Shown in pieces: positions 34,315 to 42,716 of a stretch of 64,000 nt of DNA. Every line of letters starts with the position of its first letter. Position 1 is the stretch's first letter. The DNA is taken from contig OZ244919.1 in the NCBI GenBank assembly GCA_965221845.1, positions 2,480,001 through 2,544,000 on the forward strand, written 5' to 3'. The notes beneath the pieces are model-generated. The model searched no databases, was not told the origin of the DNA, and worked only from the letters and a program-made list of their open reading frames with translations. The position numbers were made by a program, and so were the translations under genes. The DNA comes from JAJEFO01 sp965221845. GTDB taxonomy: Bacteria > Pseudomonadota > Alphaproteobacteria > Rhodobacterales > Rhodobacteraceae.

Positions 34315-35231
34315 CAGTCCACCTCGTCGGCGCGCCGGTTCACGGCGTAAAGGTAAAGGTTCGTCAGCACGATCACGATGAACAGGACGACATACGCAAG
34401 CGCCGAGGACTGGCTTGTCCTGAAGAACTGAAAGGCTGTCCGGTAGAGATACACCGCGATCGTCTCGGTGGAGGATCCCGGCCCGCCCTCGGTGATGATG
34501 TAGACGATGTCAAAGAGCTTGAACGTCTCGATCGTGCGGAAGAGCACCGCGAGCAGCAGAAGCGACTTGATGTAAGGGAAGGTGATCGTGCGGAAGGTGC
34601 GCCACTTGCTGGCCCGGTCGATCTCCGCCGCCTCGTACAGGTACTTCGGGACCGAGACGAGTCCGGCAAGCACCAGGAGCATGACGAAGGGCGACCACAT
34701 CCACGCGTCCGCGATCACGATCGCCGCGATGGCTCCCGCAGGCGTGGCGAGCGTCACGAACGGCTCTGACGTGAAGAAGTTCAGGACATAGCTGACCACG
34801 CCGAAGGTCGGCTCGTAGAAGAGCTTGAAGAAGACGCCGACCGACACGAAGGACAGCATCATCGGCGTGAGGACCAGCATCAGGATGATCCGGCGCATGG
34901 GAAAGGCTTTCGCCAGCAGCAATGCCAGGAGAAAGCCGACGATCAGCTGAAGGATGACGGATGAGCCCACGATGATCGCGGTCGTCTGGAACCGCTCCCA
35001 CACCTTGGCATCCGTCAGCACGTCTCCGTAGTTGTCCAGACCCTTGAACCGTGGAACGCGCTGGCTGGACGCCTTGTAGTTGAAGAAGCTCAGGCCGAAG
35101 GACCAGAGCAGCGGGAAGATGTTCATCACGAACAGAATGAGGAGGGCGGGCGTCACGAGAAGCGCCCCCCGCCGTTTCGGGTCGAGCAGCCAGGCGCCAA
35201 AGCCGCCCTTCGTGGATGCGCTTTCCGCCAT
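34314..35231 (-). CDS. Carbohydrate ABC transporter permease (MalF/UgpA type)
   Basis: The 305-aa membrane protein starts MAESASTKGGFGAWLLDPKR before the first helix (GALLVTPALLILFVMNIFPLLW). The EAA motif is YEAAEIDRASKWRTFRTITF (about residue 206), followed by the CUT1 hallmark IVYIITEGGPGSSTETIAVYLY. It partners the MalG-like subunit encoded downstream. Confidence 0.93.
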   Translation of the reverse strand: MAESASTKGGFGAWLLDPKRRGALLVTPALLILFVMNIFPLLWSFGLSFFNYKASSQRVPRFKGLDNYGDVLTDAKVWERFQTTAIIVGSSVILQLIVGFLLALLLAKAFPMRRIILMLVLTPMMLSFVSVGVFFKLFYEPTFGVVSYVLNFFTSEPFVTLATPAGAIAAIVIADAWMWSPFVMLLVLAGLVSVPKYLYEAAEIDRASKWRTFRTITFPYIKSLLLLAVLFRTIETFKLFDIVYIITEGGPGSSTETIAVYLYRTAFQFFRTSQSSALAYVVLFIVIVLTNLYLYAVNRRADEVD

Positions 35232-35271
35232 GCGAACGGCCGCCCTCGTCAGGATTGGCCTGAGGATCGGG

Positions 35272-35289
35272 GCCCGGCCGAAGCCGGGC
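35272..35289 (-). promoter_or_regulatory. UUCG-tetraloop hairpin between binding-protein and permease genes
   Basis: On the minus strand the RNA would form GCCCGGC-UUCG-GCCGGGC, a 7-bp all-GC stem with the very stable UUCG loop, 18 bases after the stop of the solute-binding protein. There is no T-tract. Such intercistronic hairpins usually protect the upstream mRNA from 3' exonucleases and raise binding-protein levels over permeases. Confidence 0.7.
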
Positions 35290-35297
35290 GCCGAAGG

Positions 35298-35313
35298 GAG
35301 TGACCGGTCACTC
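35298..35313. repeat. Perfect 16-bp palindrome at the end of the binding-protein gene
   Basis: GAGTGACCGGTCACTC is its own reverse complement and spans the TGA stop (35308-35310). With the hairpin 8 bases further it forms a double stem-loop in the mRNA; alternatively it could bind a dimeric regulator. Confidence 0.7.
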
Positions 35314-36774
35314 GATCATGCCGATGTCTTCGAGCAGCTCCTGCTGGAACTCCGCGACGGCCTCCAGGGCCTCCTTCGCGGACTGCTGGCCGGTGATCGC
35401 CTTGTCGAACTCTTCCTGCTGCTGGGTCAGCATTTCGAAGAATTCAGGGATGTGCCAGACATCCTTCTGCCAGTCGATCATTTCCACATGCGCGCGGTTC
35501 CACGGACGCAGGCCGTTGTACTCCGGCATGGCCATCACGCTCATCAGGCCGGACTGGCCGCCATTCGCGACGGCCGCGAGCTGCGTCTCCGGGTCCTGCC
35601 ACCACTTCACGACGTTGAGCGCCTCGTTGACGACCTCGTCGGAGTTCCACGTGGTGAGAACGAAAGGCTGTCCGCCAATGTTGCCGGTTCGGTCAATGGA
35701 CCCGTCGGCCTGGCGCGTGCCGGGCGCCGGGCCAAAGGCCGACTTGTCGTGCACGGTTGACGCATTCGGGTCCAGCACCGGTTCGCCGAGGCCCACCCAG
35801 TCGATGATCGCGCCGACCTTGCCCTGCATGTAGAGGTCCTGGATCACGAAGATGTCCATCTGGCCGGTCTGGGCGACAGGCGGCATGTACTGCAGGTAGC
35901 TCAGATACTCCTCGAACGCCTCCACGGCCACGTCGGAGTTCACCACGCCTTCGGCCTGGGCCTCGGGCGCCTTCGACTCGTCCCAGATGTCGCCGCCGTG
36001 CTGCCAGATGAAGGCGTTGATCTGCATCGTCGAGAAGTCGTAGCCCTTGCCGGCCTGGTAGGCGATGCCATAGAACGGCTCGCTCAGCTCCTCGCCCGCG
36101 AGCATCTCGCCGGCGTCGCGCCGGAAGAATTCGCCGATCTGGCCCCATTTCTCCCAATCCGTGTCCTGCCAGTCCTCGTAGGTGCACGGCAGGTTGGTCC
36201 CGTACCGCTCCTGGAACGCGGCCATTTCGCCTTCGTTGCAGAAGATGTCTTCACGGTAGAAGGTGACGTAGGTGTCCGGAAACTGCGGAAAGCCGTAGTA
36301 GTTCACGCCGGGCGCGGGAACTTCGCCAGCTTCTTCCAGCTGGGCCCGGGTCCGGTGCGGATAGGTCGAATAGGCCGAAACCAGCGCCGGGTGCAGATCC
36401 TGCATGATGGCCGTGAGTTCAGGGTCCTCCTTGATCTTGTCGGTCAGGTTCATGTAGTATCCGCCCTCGACGAAGGCGCCCAGCCACTGGCTGTCCGTCA
36501 CGATCATCTGGTATTTCTGCTCGCCCGATGTCAGGGACGCGGCGACGCGCTCGTAGAAGCTCGGCCACGGAATGAAGTCCATGTCGAGCGTGGTGACATG
36601 ACCGTCCGGCGAGGTGTAGGTCTGGTCGAAGTGCTCCTTCATGAAGCGCGTTGGCGGCCAGTCGGGCGCGGCCATGGTGATCGTTATGTCGGCAGACATG
36701 GCGGGCGCGCTGCCGAACCCTGCCGTGAGAACTGCAGCGCCCATGAGAGCGCTCGCGAGGTTGGGTCTGTTCAT
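35308..36774 (-). CDS. Sugar/polyol ABC transporter substrate-binding protein
   Basis: The 488-aa precursor has a Sec signal peptide (MNRPNLASALMGAAVLTAGF, cleavage near SAPAMSA-DITITM). The mature protein fits the bacterial type 1 extracellular solute-binding fold: AAPDWPPTRFMKEHFDQTY, LDMDFIPWPSFYERVAASL, VNYYGFPQFPDTYVTFYR, QHGGDIWDESKAPEAQ and NIGGQPFVLTTWNSDEVV. At nearly 500 residues it is long, like binding proteins of glycerol/polyol systems with two ATPases. ATG 36774 follows GGAGGACACC and is preferred over a start four codons upstream. The ligand is unknown. Confidence 0.9.
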   Translation of the reverse strand: MNRPNLASALMGAAVLTAGFGSAPAMSADITITMAAPDWPPTRFMKEHFDQTYTSPDGHVTTLDMDFIPWPSFYERVAASLTSGEQKYQMIVTDSQWLGAFVEGGYYMNLTDKIKEDPELTAIMQDLHPALVSAYSTYPHRTRAQLEEAGEVPAPGVNYYGFPQFPDTYVTFYREDIFCNEGEMAAFQERYGTNLPCTYEDWQDTDWEKWGQIGEFFRRDAGEMLAGEELSEPFYGIAYQAGKGYDFSTMQINAFIWQHGGDIWDESKAPEAQAEGVVNSDVAVEAFEEYLSYLQYMPPVAQTGQMDIFVIQDLYMQGKVGAIIDWVGLGEPVLDPNASTVHDKSAFGPAPGTRQADGSIDRTGNIGGQPFVLTTWNSDEVVNEALNVVKWWQDPETQLAAVANGGQSGLMSVMAMPEYNGLRPWNRAHVEMIDWQKDVWHIPEFFEMLTQQQEEFDKAITGQQSAKEALEAVAEFQQELLEDIGMIE

Positions 36775-37047
36775 GGTGTCCTCCACTAAGTTGGCTTTCT
36801 CGAGCCTTATGCAAATTCCTCGGAACGCGCGTGTTTCCCGGCGATTCTGCCAAGGCGTCCCCGGCGATCGGTGCCATCACAGGTCATGGCGCGGCTGCGA
36901 AGCCCACCACCAATGAAGTCTGGCTGCGAAGGCCTCGCCGCGCATCATACCCGGCTTCCCGAAACGAGTTCAAGGGCGAGTCTTCCCCGGCGGGGCTGTT
37001 GCGCCCGGACCTGCGTCAACGGCCCGGGCTGCGCCGCTCCCGCAGGA

Positions 37048-38127
37048 TCATGCCGCTCGGCGCGCCACACGGCCGCCGGTCGACGGATCAAAGAGATGCA
37101 GGTTCCGGGGGTCGAAGGTGACCACGATCTCGTCGCCGGCCTCGTACCTGGCTGCGACCTCCTCGCGCAGGACCATTCTCACGTCGGTGTCGCGCAGCCT
37201 GATGTCAACGATCGTGACATCCCCGAGCGGCTCTGTCAGATGGATCCTTGCGGGGACTTCGACGGCATCGCCGCTGGCGAGCGCAATGTCGTGCGGCCGG
37301 AGACCGATGACCAGGGGCTGCCCGCTGGAAACGCCGGGCGCATCCACGGCATGATCCAGGAAGGGCAGGGAGATCTGACCGTCGCCCGGAGCCTTTGCCG
37401 TGACGAAGTTCATCGGTGGCGAGCCGATCATGCCGGCGACATAGATGTCGGTCGGGAACTGGTAGAGGTCCCTTGGCGTGCCGATGGCGACGACCTTGCC
37501 GTCCTGGATGACACCCACTCGGTCGCCCATCGTCAGCGCCTCGATCTGGTCTGGCGTCGCATAGAGCATCGTCATGCCCAGTTCGCGATGCAGGCGCTTG
37601 AATTCAGTGCGCATCTCGTCGCGCAGCTTGGCATCGAGGTTCGTCAACGGCTCATCCAGCAACAGCAATTTCGGACGGGCGACGATCGCGCGGCCGATTG
37701 CCACGCGTTGCTGTTCGCCGCCCGACAGGGTCGTGGGCTTGCGCTTGAGCGTGTGCGTCACGCGCAGGAGTTCCGCGACCTCGCCCACGCGCCTGCGGAT
37801 CTCGCCGGCGCCTTCCCCCGCCCGGCGCAGGGGATGCGCGAGATTCGCCTCTACCGAGAGGTGAGGGTAAAGCGCAAATGTCTGGAAGATCATCGAGAAG
37901 CCGCGGCCCTGCACAGGGGTCTCCGTGACGTCTCGGCCCGCGAAATGGACCTTGCCGCGCTCGAGTTCCTCAAGCCCCGAAATCGCGCGCAAGGTCGTCG
38001 TCTTTCCGGAAGAGGAAGGGCCCAGAAGGCAGAAGAACTCGCCGTCCGCCACGTCGAACGACATGCCGTCAAGAGCGACAACCTTGCCGAAGGTGCGCCG
38101 CAGGCCATCGACCTTCAGCTCAGACAC
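37048..38127 (-). CDS. ABC transporter ATP-binding protein with substituted H-loop, second of a pair
   Basis: The 359-aa ATPase has Walker A GPSSSGKTTTLRAISGL, Q-loop MIFQTFALYPHL, signature TLSGGEQQRVAIGRAI and Walker B LLLLDEPLTNLD. The switch His is replaced: the usual VTHDQ reads YATPDQIEALTMGDR, so Pro stands in the His position. The C-terminal TOBE part contains LVIGLRPHDIALASGD. It is the first gene of the operon, 273 bp upstream of the binding-protein start. Paired with the intact ATPase at 32348-33445 it would give an asymmetric motor. Confidence 0.92.
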   Translation of the reverse strand: MSELKVDGLRRTFGKVVALDGMSFDVADGEFFCLLGPSSSGKTTTLRAISGLEELERGKVHFAGRDVTETPVQGRGFSMIFQTFALYPHLSVEANLAHPLRRAGEGAGEIRRRVGEVAELLRVTHTLKRKPTTLSGGEQQRVAIGRAIVARPKLLLLDEPLTNLDAKLRDEMRTEFKRLHRELGMTMLYATPDQIEALTMGDRVGVIQDGKVVAIGTPRDLYQFPTDIYVAGMIGSPPMNFVTAKAPGDGQISLPFLDHAVDAPGVSSGQPLVIGLRPHDIALASGDAVEVPARIHLTEPLGDVTIVDIRLRDTDVRMVLREEVAARYEAGDEIVVTFDPRNLHLFDPSTGGRVARRAA

Positions 38128-38682
38128 GGGCGTTCACCATCTTCCCGATCCTTTCCATCTGCAGCCTTTCGCTGCGAGGCGTCTCCGGTTTTCGATGCAG
38201 GCCCTCGCGCTTGAATGCCGGAACGAGAATGCGTTCCTGACCTGCGCCTGTCCCGTCGACCAGATGCATGGGTGACGGCCTTCGTTCCCCGTTCGGCGCT
38301 TTCGACCGCCTTGTTCCCGCACCAAGGATGCAGGCACCCACTGCATCCGCGTTACCTGCCGGCAGTTTCGGGAGTCTCGCGCGGCAGGGCCCGCTTCGGG
38401 CGGCGTGGACCGGGCGCAGGGCCGGACGGGGCGCGCCGTCACGCCGGGGATGGTGGCGAGCGTCGTGGCCGAGACGGCTTCGCTCATCAGCTCCTGAGGC
38501 GGCATGAAACCCCGGCTGTCCCGTTTCCCCTGCCGGCGCGCGAAACGGGACCTTCGCCGCCCGACGTCAGAAGGTCGGGACACACCGCTCGTCGACCCTC
38601 CCGATTGAACAATCCCGGTCGACATCGTAATGTCCTTCGGTCAAATTCGCAACCGAGGCTGCATGGCGAACCGAGACCGAAG
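38128..38682. other. Divergent regulatory region between the transporter and catabolic genes
   Basis: About 555 bp lie between the divergent starts of the ABC operon (38127) and the RbsD/FucU gene (38683). No convincing protein was found; open frames such as 38134-38625 minus give no family match. Both promoters must be here, but I found no strong -35/-10 pair, and no regulator gene lies beside the locus. Confidence 0.45.
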
Positions 38683-39117
38683 ATGCTGATCGGGATCCCG
38701 AACATGCTCACCCCTGATTTGCTAAGGCATATCAAGGCGATGGGGCATGGGGATGAATTGGCGATCGCGGATGCGAATTTTCCTGCGGAGGCCTGTGCAA
38801 CGCGAATCGAGCGGCTTGCGGGCGCAAGCGCCACCGATGCCTTGAGGGCGCTCCTGACGCTCATGCCGCTTGATTCCTACGGCGAGCGGCCGGCCCGCAC
38901 GATGCAGGTCGTCGGGGAGCCGGATGCCGTTCCGGAGATCGTTCGCGAGTTCCAGCAGATCATTCACGAGACGGCAGACCATCCGGCCAGCATCGGCAGT
39001 CTGGAGCGGCACGCGTTCTACGCGGAGGCACGCAAGGCATATTGCGTGGTGCAGACAGCGGAGACACGGCTTTACGGCAACATACTGCTGCGGAAGGGCG
39101 TCGTCCCGCCGGTCTGA
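38683..39117 (+). CDS. RbsD/FucU family sugar mutarotase
   Basis: The 144-aa protein has MLIGIPNMLTPDLLRHIKAM followed by GHGDELAIADANFPAE (the His-Asp pair of the family, about residues 21-36). It ends YCVVQTAETRLYGNILLRKGV, the conserved FucU C-terminus. These enzymes interconvert anomers of free sugars. Family length is about 140 residues, so ATG 38683 fits, although the ribosome-binding site is weak. It is the first gene of the plus-strand catabolic set and argues that a reducing sugar or ketose is a substrate or intermediate. Confidence 0.88.
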   Translation: MLIGIPNMLTPDLLRHIKAMGHGDELAIADANFPAEACATRIERLAGASATDALRALLTLMPLDSYGERPARTMQVVGEPDAVPEIVREFQQIIHETADHPASIGSLERHAFYAEARKAYCVVQTAETRLYGNILLRKGVVPPV

Positions 39118-39266
39118 TCCAGCGCGCGCGACGGCGGGTGCCTCGGCACGCTGCGCGCGCCCCGGAAGGCGGGATCAACGGCGTCCTGTCCGGCGTTGCC
39201 GGCCGGGCCTGCAAGCTGCAGGGCAAGGCGGGCTGGATGCAGAGTGCGTCAATGGAGGGTCAGGCG

Positions 39267-40274
39267 ATGAAGACGAAGAAGATCATCAACAACGGAGAGG
39301 ACGCGGTCGACGAGATGCTGGACGGCATTCTCCTGGCGCATGCGGGCACGCTGCGCGCTTGCGAAGACTCGAGCCGGGCGATCATCGCGCGGCACGGTCC
39401 TCGCGACGGCAAGGTTGGAGTCGTCGTCGGCGGCGGTTCGGGCCACGAGCCGACTTTCGTCGGGTTCGTGGGGCAAGGGCTGGCAGACGGGGCCGCGATC
39501 GGAAACGTCTTTGCCTCGCCTCCGCCCGATCCGGCGCTGGCTTGCGTCAAGGAGGTTTCGCGCGGGGCCGGGGTTCTCTTCATGTACGGCAACTATGCGG
39601 GCGACGTGATGAATTTCGACATGGCGGCCGAAATGGCGGCGATGGACGACATCGAGGTAAGAACCGTGCTGACCACGGACGACGTTGCCTCCGCGCCGCG
39701 CGACGAGATCGAGAAGCGGCGTGGCGTGGCCGGCAACTTCTTCATTTTCAAGGCGGCAGGTGCGGCGGCCGACGAGATGATGAACCTTGACGAAGTGGAG
39801 CGCGTTGCGCGCCGCGCGAATGCCCGGACGTTCACGATGGGCGTGGCGCTCAGCCCCTGTTCGCTGCCGCAGACGCAGCGGCGGAATTTCGACATTCCCG
39901 AGGGCGAGATGGAGATCGGGATGGGGATCCACGGCGAGCCCGGGATCGAGCGCGGGCCAGTCAAGCCTGCAGACGAGATCGTGGACGGGATGATGAGCCG
40001 CATTCTTGACGAGACGGGGGCGGCACGCGGTGACAGGGTCGCCGTGCTCGTGAACGGGCTGGGCGCGACGCCGCTGATGGAGCTATACATCATGAACCGG
40101 CGGGTCCAGGCCCGCATTGAGCGCGCCGGTCTCGTTTCGCATGCCACCTGGGTCGGCAACTACTGCACCTCGCTCGAAATGGCCGGCGCTTCGGTGACGC
40201 TCATGCACCTGGACGACGAGCTGCAGCGGCTGATCGACCGACCGTGTCATTGCGCCATGTTTCGGGTGGTCTGA
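39267..40274 (+). CDS. DhaK-domain kinase subunit (dihydroxyacetone kinase family)
   Basis: The 335-aa protein has the substrate loop GVVVGGGSGHEPTFVGFVGQ (about residue 50), FASPPPDPALACVKE, MYGNYAGDVMNFDMAAEMAA and the active-site His that binds ketone substrates as a hemiaminal in MEIGMGIHGEPGIERGP (about 220). ATG 39267 has GGAGGGT six bases upstream. DhaK homologues act not only on dihydroxyacetone but also on D- or L-erythrulose in tetritol pathways. No DhaM phosphotransferase is nearby, so the phosphate donor (ATP or PTS) cannot be settled here. The dhaL homologue starts 3 bp later. Confidence 0.9.
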   Translation: MKTKKIINNGEDAVDEMLDGILLAHAGTLRACEDSSRAIIARHGPRDGKVGVVVGGGSGHEPTFVGFVGQGLADGAAIGNVFASPPPDPALACVKEVSRGAGVLFMYGNYAGDVMNFDMAAEMAAMDDIEVRTVLTTDDVASAPRDEIEKRRGVAGNFFIFKAAGAAADEMMNLDEVERVARRANARTFTMGVALSPCSLPQTQRRNFDIPEGEMEIGMGIHGEPGIERGPVKPADEIVDGMMSRILDETGAARGDRVAVLVNGLGATPLMELYIMNRRVQARIERAGLVSHATWVGNYCTSLEMAGASVTLMHLDDELQRLIDRPCHCAMFRVV

Positions 40275-40277
40275 GCG

Positions 40278-40901
40278 ATGGACGGCGATGACGTGAAGGC
40301 GATGCTGCTGGCGGCGGCGGACGCCATGGATGCCGCGCGCGACGAGTTGTGCGCATTGGACGGCGAAATCGGGGATGCCGACCATGGCGTTGCCATGGCC
40401 GGGGGGTTCGGGGCGATACGCGCCGCCCTGGAGGGGCTCGTCGGCGCGTCTCCGGCGGAAGTGCTGAACGCTGCCGCGAAGGCGTTCCTCGGCGCAGTCG
40501 GCGCGTCGTCGGGGCCCCTTTACGCCACGGCCTTCATGCGTGCCGGCGCGGCGGTGAAGGACAAGGACGTCCTTGGCGACGAAGAGGCCCCGGCGCTTGT
40601 GGCCGCAATGGCCGAGGGCATTGCACATCGCGGAAAGGCTGAGCGCGGCGACAAGACGATGCTTGACGCCTGGGGCCCTGCATCGGACGCGGCCCTGGAG
40701 GTCGCCGGCCAGCCCGCCGCCGCAGTCTTCCAGACGGCGGCGAGAGCCGCCGAGTCGGGTGCGGAAGCGACGTCCGGGATGCACGCCAGGCTTGGCCGCG
40801 CCGCGCGGCTTGGCGCGCGCTCGCTGGGGCACAAGGATCCCGGCGCGGCCTCCGCCGCGATCCTGTTGCGAGCGATGGCCGAGAGCCTCGCGCGCAGCTG
40901 A
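40278..40901 (+). CDS. DhaL-domain nucleotide-binding subunit (dihydroxyacetone kinase family)
   Basis: The 207-aa subunit has the Asp-rich ADP/Mg site LDGEIGDADHGVAMAGGFGA (three Asp in D-x-x-x-x-D-x-D pattern, about residues 29-37). GASSGPLYATAFMRAG (about 76), GDKTMLDAWGPA (about 115) and the terminal RAARLGARSLGHKDPGAASAAILLRAM are all canonical. It forms the phosphotransfer half of the kinase with the upstream DhaK protein. Confidence 0.9.
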   Translation: MDGDDVKAMLLAAADAMDAARDELCALDGEIGDADHGVAMAGGFGAIRAALEGLVGASPAEVLNAAAKAFLGAVGASSGPLYATAFMRAGAAVKDKDVLGDEEAPALVAAMAEGIAHRGKAERGDKTMLDAWGPASDAALEVAGQPAAAVFQTAARAAESGAEATSGMHARLGRAARLGARSLGHKDPGAASAAILLRAMAESLARS

Positions 40902-41240
40902 CCGGGCCCCGGCCGGGACGTTCCGGGCCGGGACGGCGGTCCCGGCGTGACGGACGTCTTCCGCCGCGTCCTGCGGGGGGTCCGCGAGCGCATTGCCCGC
41001 TGCCATCGACGCCGCGGCGCCGACGGCAGCGGGCGGACATGCCGCGATCGGGCGCGCGCACGAAGCCGAGGGCCCGGTCCGGCCGCCGGATGGCATCGGT
41101 CCGGGCCGTGATCCCGGCCTGCCGGCGCGGACGCGGCATTCCCGGCGGACAGCGCCTGCCCTGCCAAGATATTCCTTCCACGATCGGCGGCCGACGTCTA
41201 TGCTCCGCGACATGGGCACGAGGGGCAGGGAAAGGCCATC
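40902..41240. other. Intergenic region without a recognisable gene
   Basis: The 339 bp between the dhaL homologue and the epimerase gene are GC-rich with inverted-repeat tendencies (for example CCGGGCC/GGCCGGG near 40903-40930) and no recognisable protein. A TATGCT at about 41199 could be a -10 box for the downstream gene, without a clear -35. Confidence 0.35.
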
Positions 41241-42089
41241 ATGAAAATCGGGTTCTGCATGCTGCTTTGGACGACCTCCGTCGGAGAGGAGCACAAAGGG
41301 CTTCTCGAGGACATCAAGGCCACCGGCTACGACGGGGTCGAGGTCCCGGTGTTTTCCGGGACGCCGGACGATTACGCGAAGACCGGCAAGACGCTTGACG
41401 AGCTGGGGCTGGGGCGAACGGCGATTTCCGTCATTCCAACGCCTGACAAGCACATTCTGAGCGAAGACGCCGCAGACCGAAAGCGTGGAGAGGATCACCT
41501 CAGATGGGTGATCGACTGCGCCGCGGCCCTCGGCGCAGACGCCATCGGCGGCCCGTTGCACCAGACGCTCGGTCATTTCTCCGGCGAAGGCCCGACAGAA
41601 ACGGAGCGCGAACGCGCACGCGAGGTCCATCGGGTGATCGGCGATCACGCACAGGCGAACGGACAGGTCGTGGCGCTGGAGGCGGTCAACAGGTTCGAAA
41701 CCTATTTTGCCAACACGATGGACGATCTCTGCGAATACACCAGAAGCCTTGGACATCCCGCAATGAAGACAATGTACGACACGTTTCACGCCAACATTGA
41801 AGAGCGGGATCCGGTAGATGCGTTCAGGCGGAATGCAGGTGACGTGGCGCACGTCCACATTTCAGAGAATGATCGCGGCATTCCTGGCCGCGGGCACGTA
41901 CCGTGGGCGGAGACGTTCAAGGCGATCAAGGCCAGCGGCTATGACCGATGGCTGACCGTCGAGGCCTTCGGGCGCGGATTGCCGGAACTTGCGGCGGCGA
42001 CGCGCGTGTGGCGCGATTTCGCCGGATCGCTCGGTGCCTATTACGGCGAAGGGTACGAGTGCATTCGAAGAGGATGGGACGCAGCATGA
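41241..42089 (+). CDS. Sugar phosphate isomerase/epimerase (tagatose-3-epimerase/hydroxypyruvate isomerase-like)
   Basis: The 282-aa AP-endonuclease-2 TIM barrel has the metal-site Glu in VALEAVNRFETYFANT (about residue 147), the MYDTFHANIEERDP motif (D-T-F-H-x-N-I-E-E, about 178) and HVHISENDRGIPGRGHVPW (H-x-H...GxGxxxW, about 205-225). A final ligand is in LTVEAFGR (about 240). This pattern fits ketose 3-epimerases and isomerases acting on keto-tetroses or -hexoses and their phosphates. With DhaK/DhaL it may interconvert the phosphorylated ketose. The last codons overlap a truncated SDR frame (ATGA). Confidence 0.88.
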   Translation: MKIGFCMLLWTTSVGEEHKGLLEDIKATGYDGVEVPVFSGTPDDYAKTGKTLDELGLGRTAISVIPTPDKHILSEDAADRKRGEDHLRWVIDCAAALGADAIGGPLHQTLGHFSGEGPTETERERAREVHRVIGDHAQANGQVVALEAVNRFETYFANTMDDLCEYTRSLGHPAMKTMYDTFHANIEERDPVDAFRRNAGDVAHVHISENDRGIPGRGHVPWAETFKAIKASGYDRWLTVEAFGRGLPELAAATRVWRDFAGSLGAYYGEGYECIRRGWDAA

Positions 42090-42193
42090 GCCGATTTCGA
42101 AGGGAGGCCACGGTCGCCATCGGCTGTGCACGGGGAATTGGGCGGGCGGCACCGGGCGGAGAGCCCCTTCGCAAAGATCCGCCGATTCCCTGA
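42086..42193 (+). pseudogene. Truncated short-chain dehydrogenase (SDR) remnant
   Basis: The ATG at 42086 overlaps the epimerase stop (ATGA) and reads MSRFRREATVAIGCARGIGR, then AAPGGEPLRK before a stop at 42193. The VAI(V)xGxARGIGRA segment is the start of an SDR Rossmann fold (normally TGxxxGIGxA). The Thr-Gly is changed, and nothing SDR-like follows. A sugar-alcohol or ketose dehydrogenase of this locus was probably lost here. Confidence 0.5.
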
Positions 42194-42556
42194 CGTTGGC
42201 GCCGCGCCAGGCCGGCGAGAGCCTCGCGGCGAGGACCCGTCTCGCGGCCTGCGCGGTCGCTGCGACATGACTGCCGGCAGGTGCCTCGGAGGGCTGACGT
42301 GCGCCAGTCCCTTCCGGTGAAGCGAGCAGTCATGTCACCGTGCGGAGCGCAGCGTCTCCCCGATTCATCGACGGGCGATTCCAGGCCGTCGGCGCCGCCG
42401 CTGCACGAGACATCCTTTCAGGGACGCACGCGCCCGCCCATGCGCCGTCCCGCCGCGCCTTTTCGCCGCGTTCGGGGGCAGGGCGGGGCGCGCCTCGGAC
42501 AGGCCGGCCGAAGCGCCCCGGAACCTCGGCGGACGGGCACCGTAAAATGAAGGCGG
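42194..42556. other. Gene-free stretch before ffs
   Basis: No recognisable protein, RNA or repeat was seen on either strand over 363 bp. It probably holds the decayed remainder of the truncated SDR gene and, at its right end, a T-rich ffs terminator on the minus strand (TTCATTTTAC just after the RNA). Confidence 0.4.
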
Positions 42557-42652
42557 CGAGAGGTTGGACAACGACCCAAGCGTGGCTCGTTACGGCTGCT
42601 TCCTTCCGGACCTGACCGGGTTGGCGAGGCGCCTGCCCGCGCCAACCTCTCG
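42557..42652 (-). ncRNA. ffs: Signal recognition particle RNA, small bacterial (4.5S) type
   Basis: Read on the minus strand, the conserved apical part is GGTCAGGTCCGGAAGGAAGC (from about 42617 down), the invariant Ffh-binding region with the GGAA tetraloop. The ends form a perfect 11-bp stem (42557-42567 with 42642-42652), giving a 96-nt hairpin. It binds Ffh to target nascent membrane proteins. Location next to dnaX-ybaB-recR is the usual alphaproteobacterial context. Confidence 0.93.
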
Positions 42653-42716
42653 GCATCGTCCCATAGTCCCTTCGGCCGGCCGGCGCAAGGGTGCAGGCGA
42701 CGCGCCGGCCAGGATC

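Noticed and set aside
40083..41858. 591-codon minus-strand open frame across dhaL and the epimerase
   Set aside because: It covers well-supported plus-strand genes in antisense and shows no motif, even in the 339-bp intergenic part.
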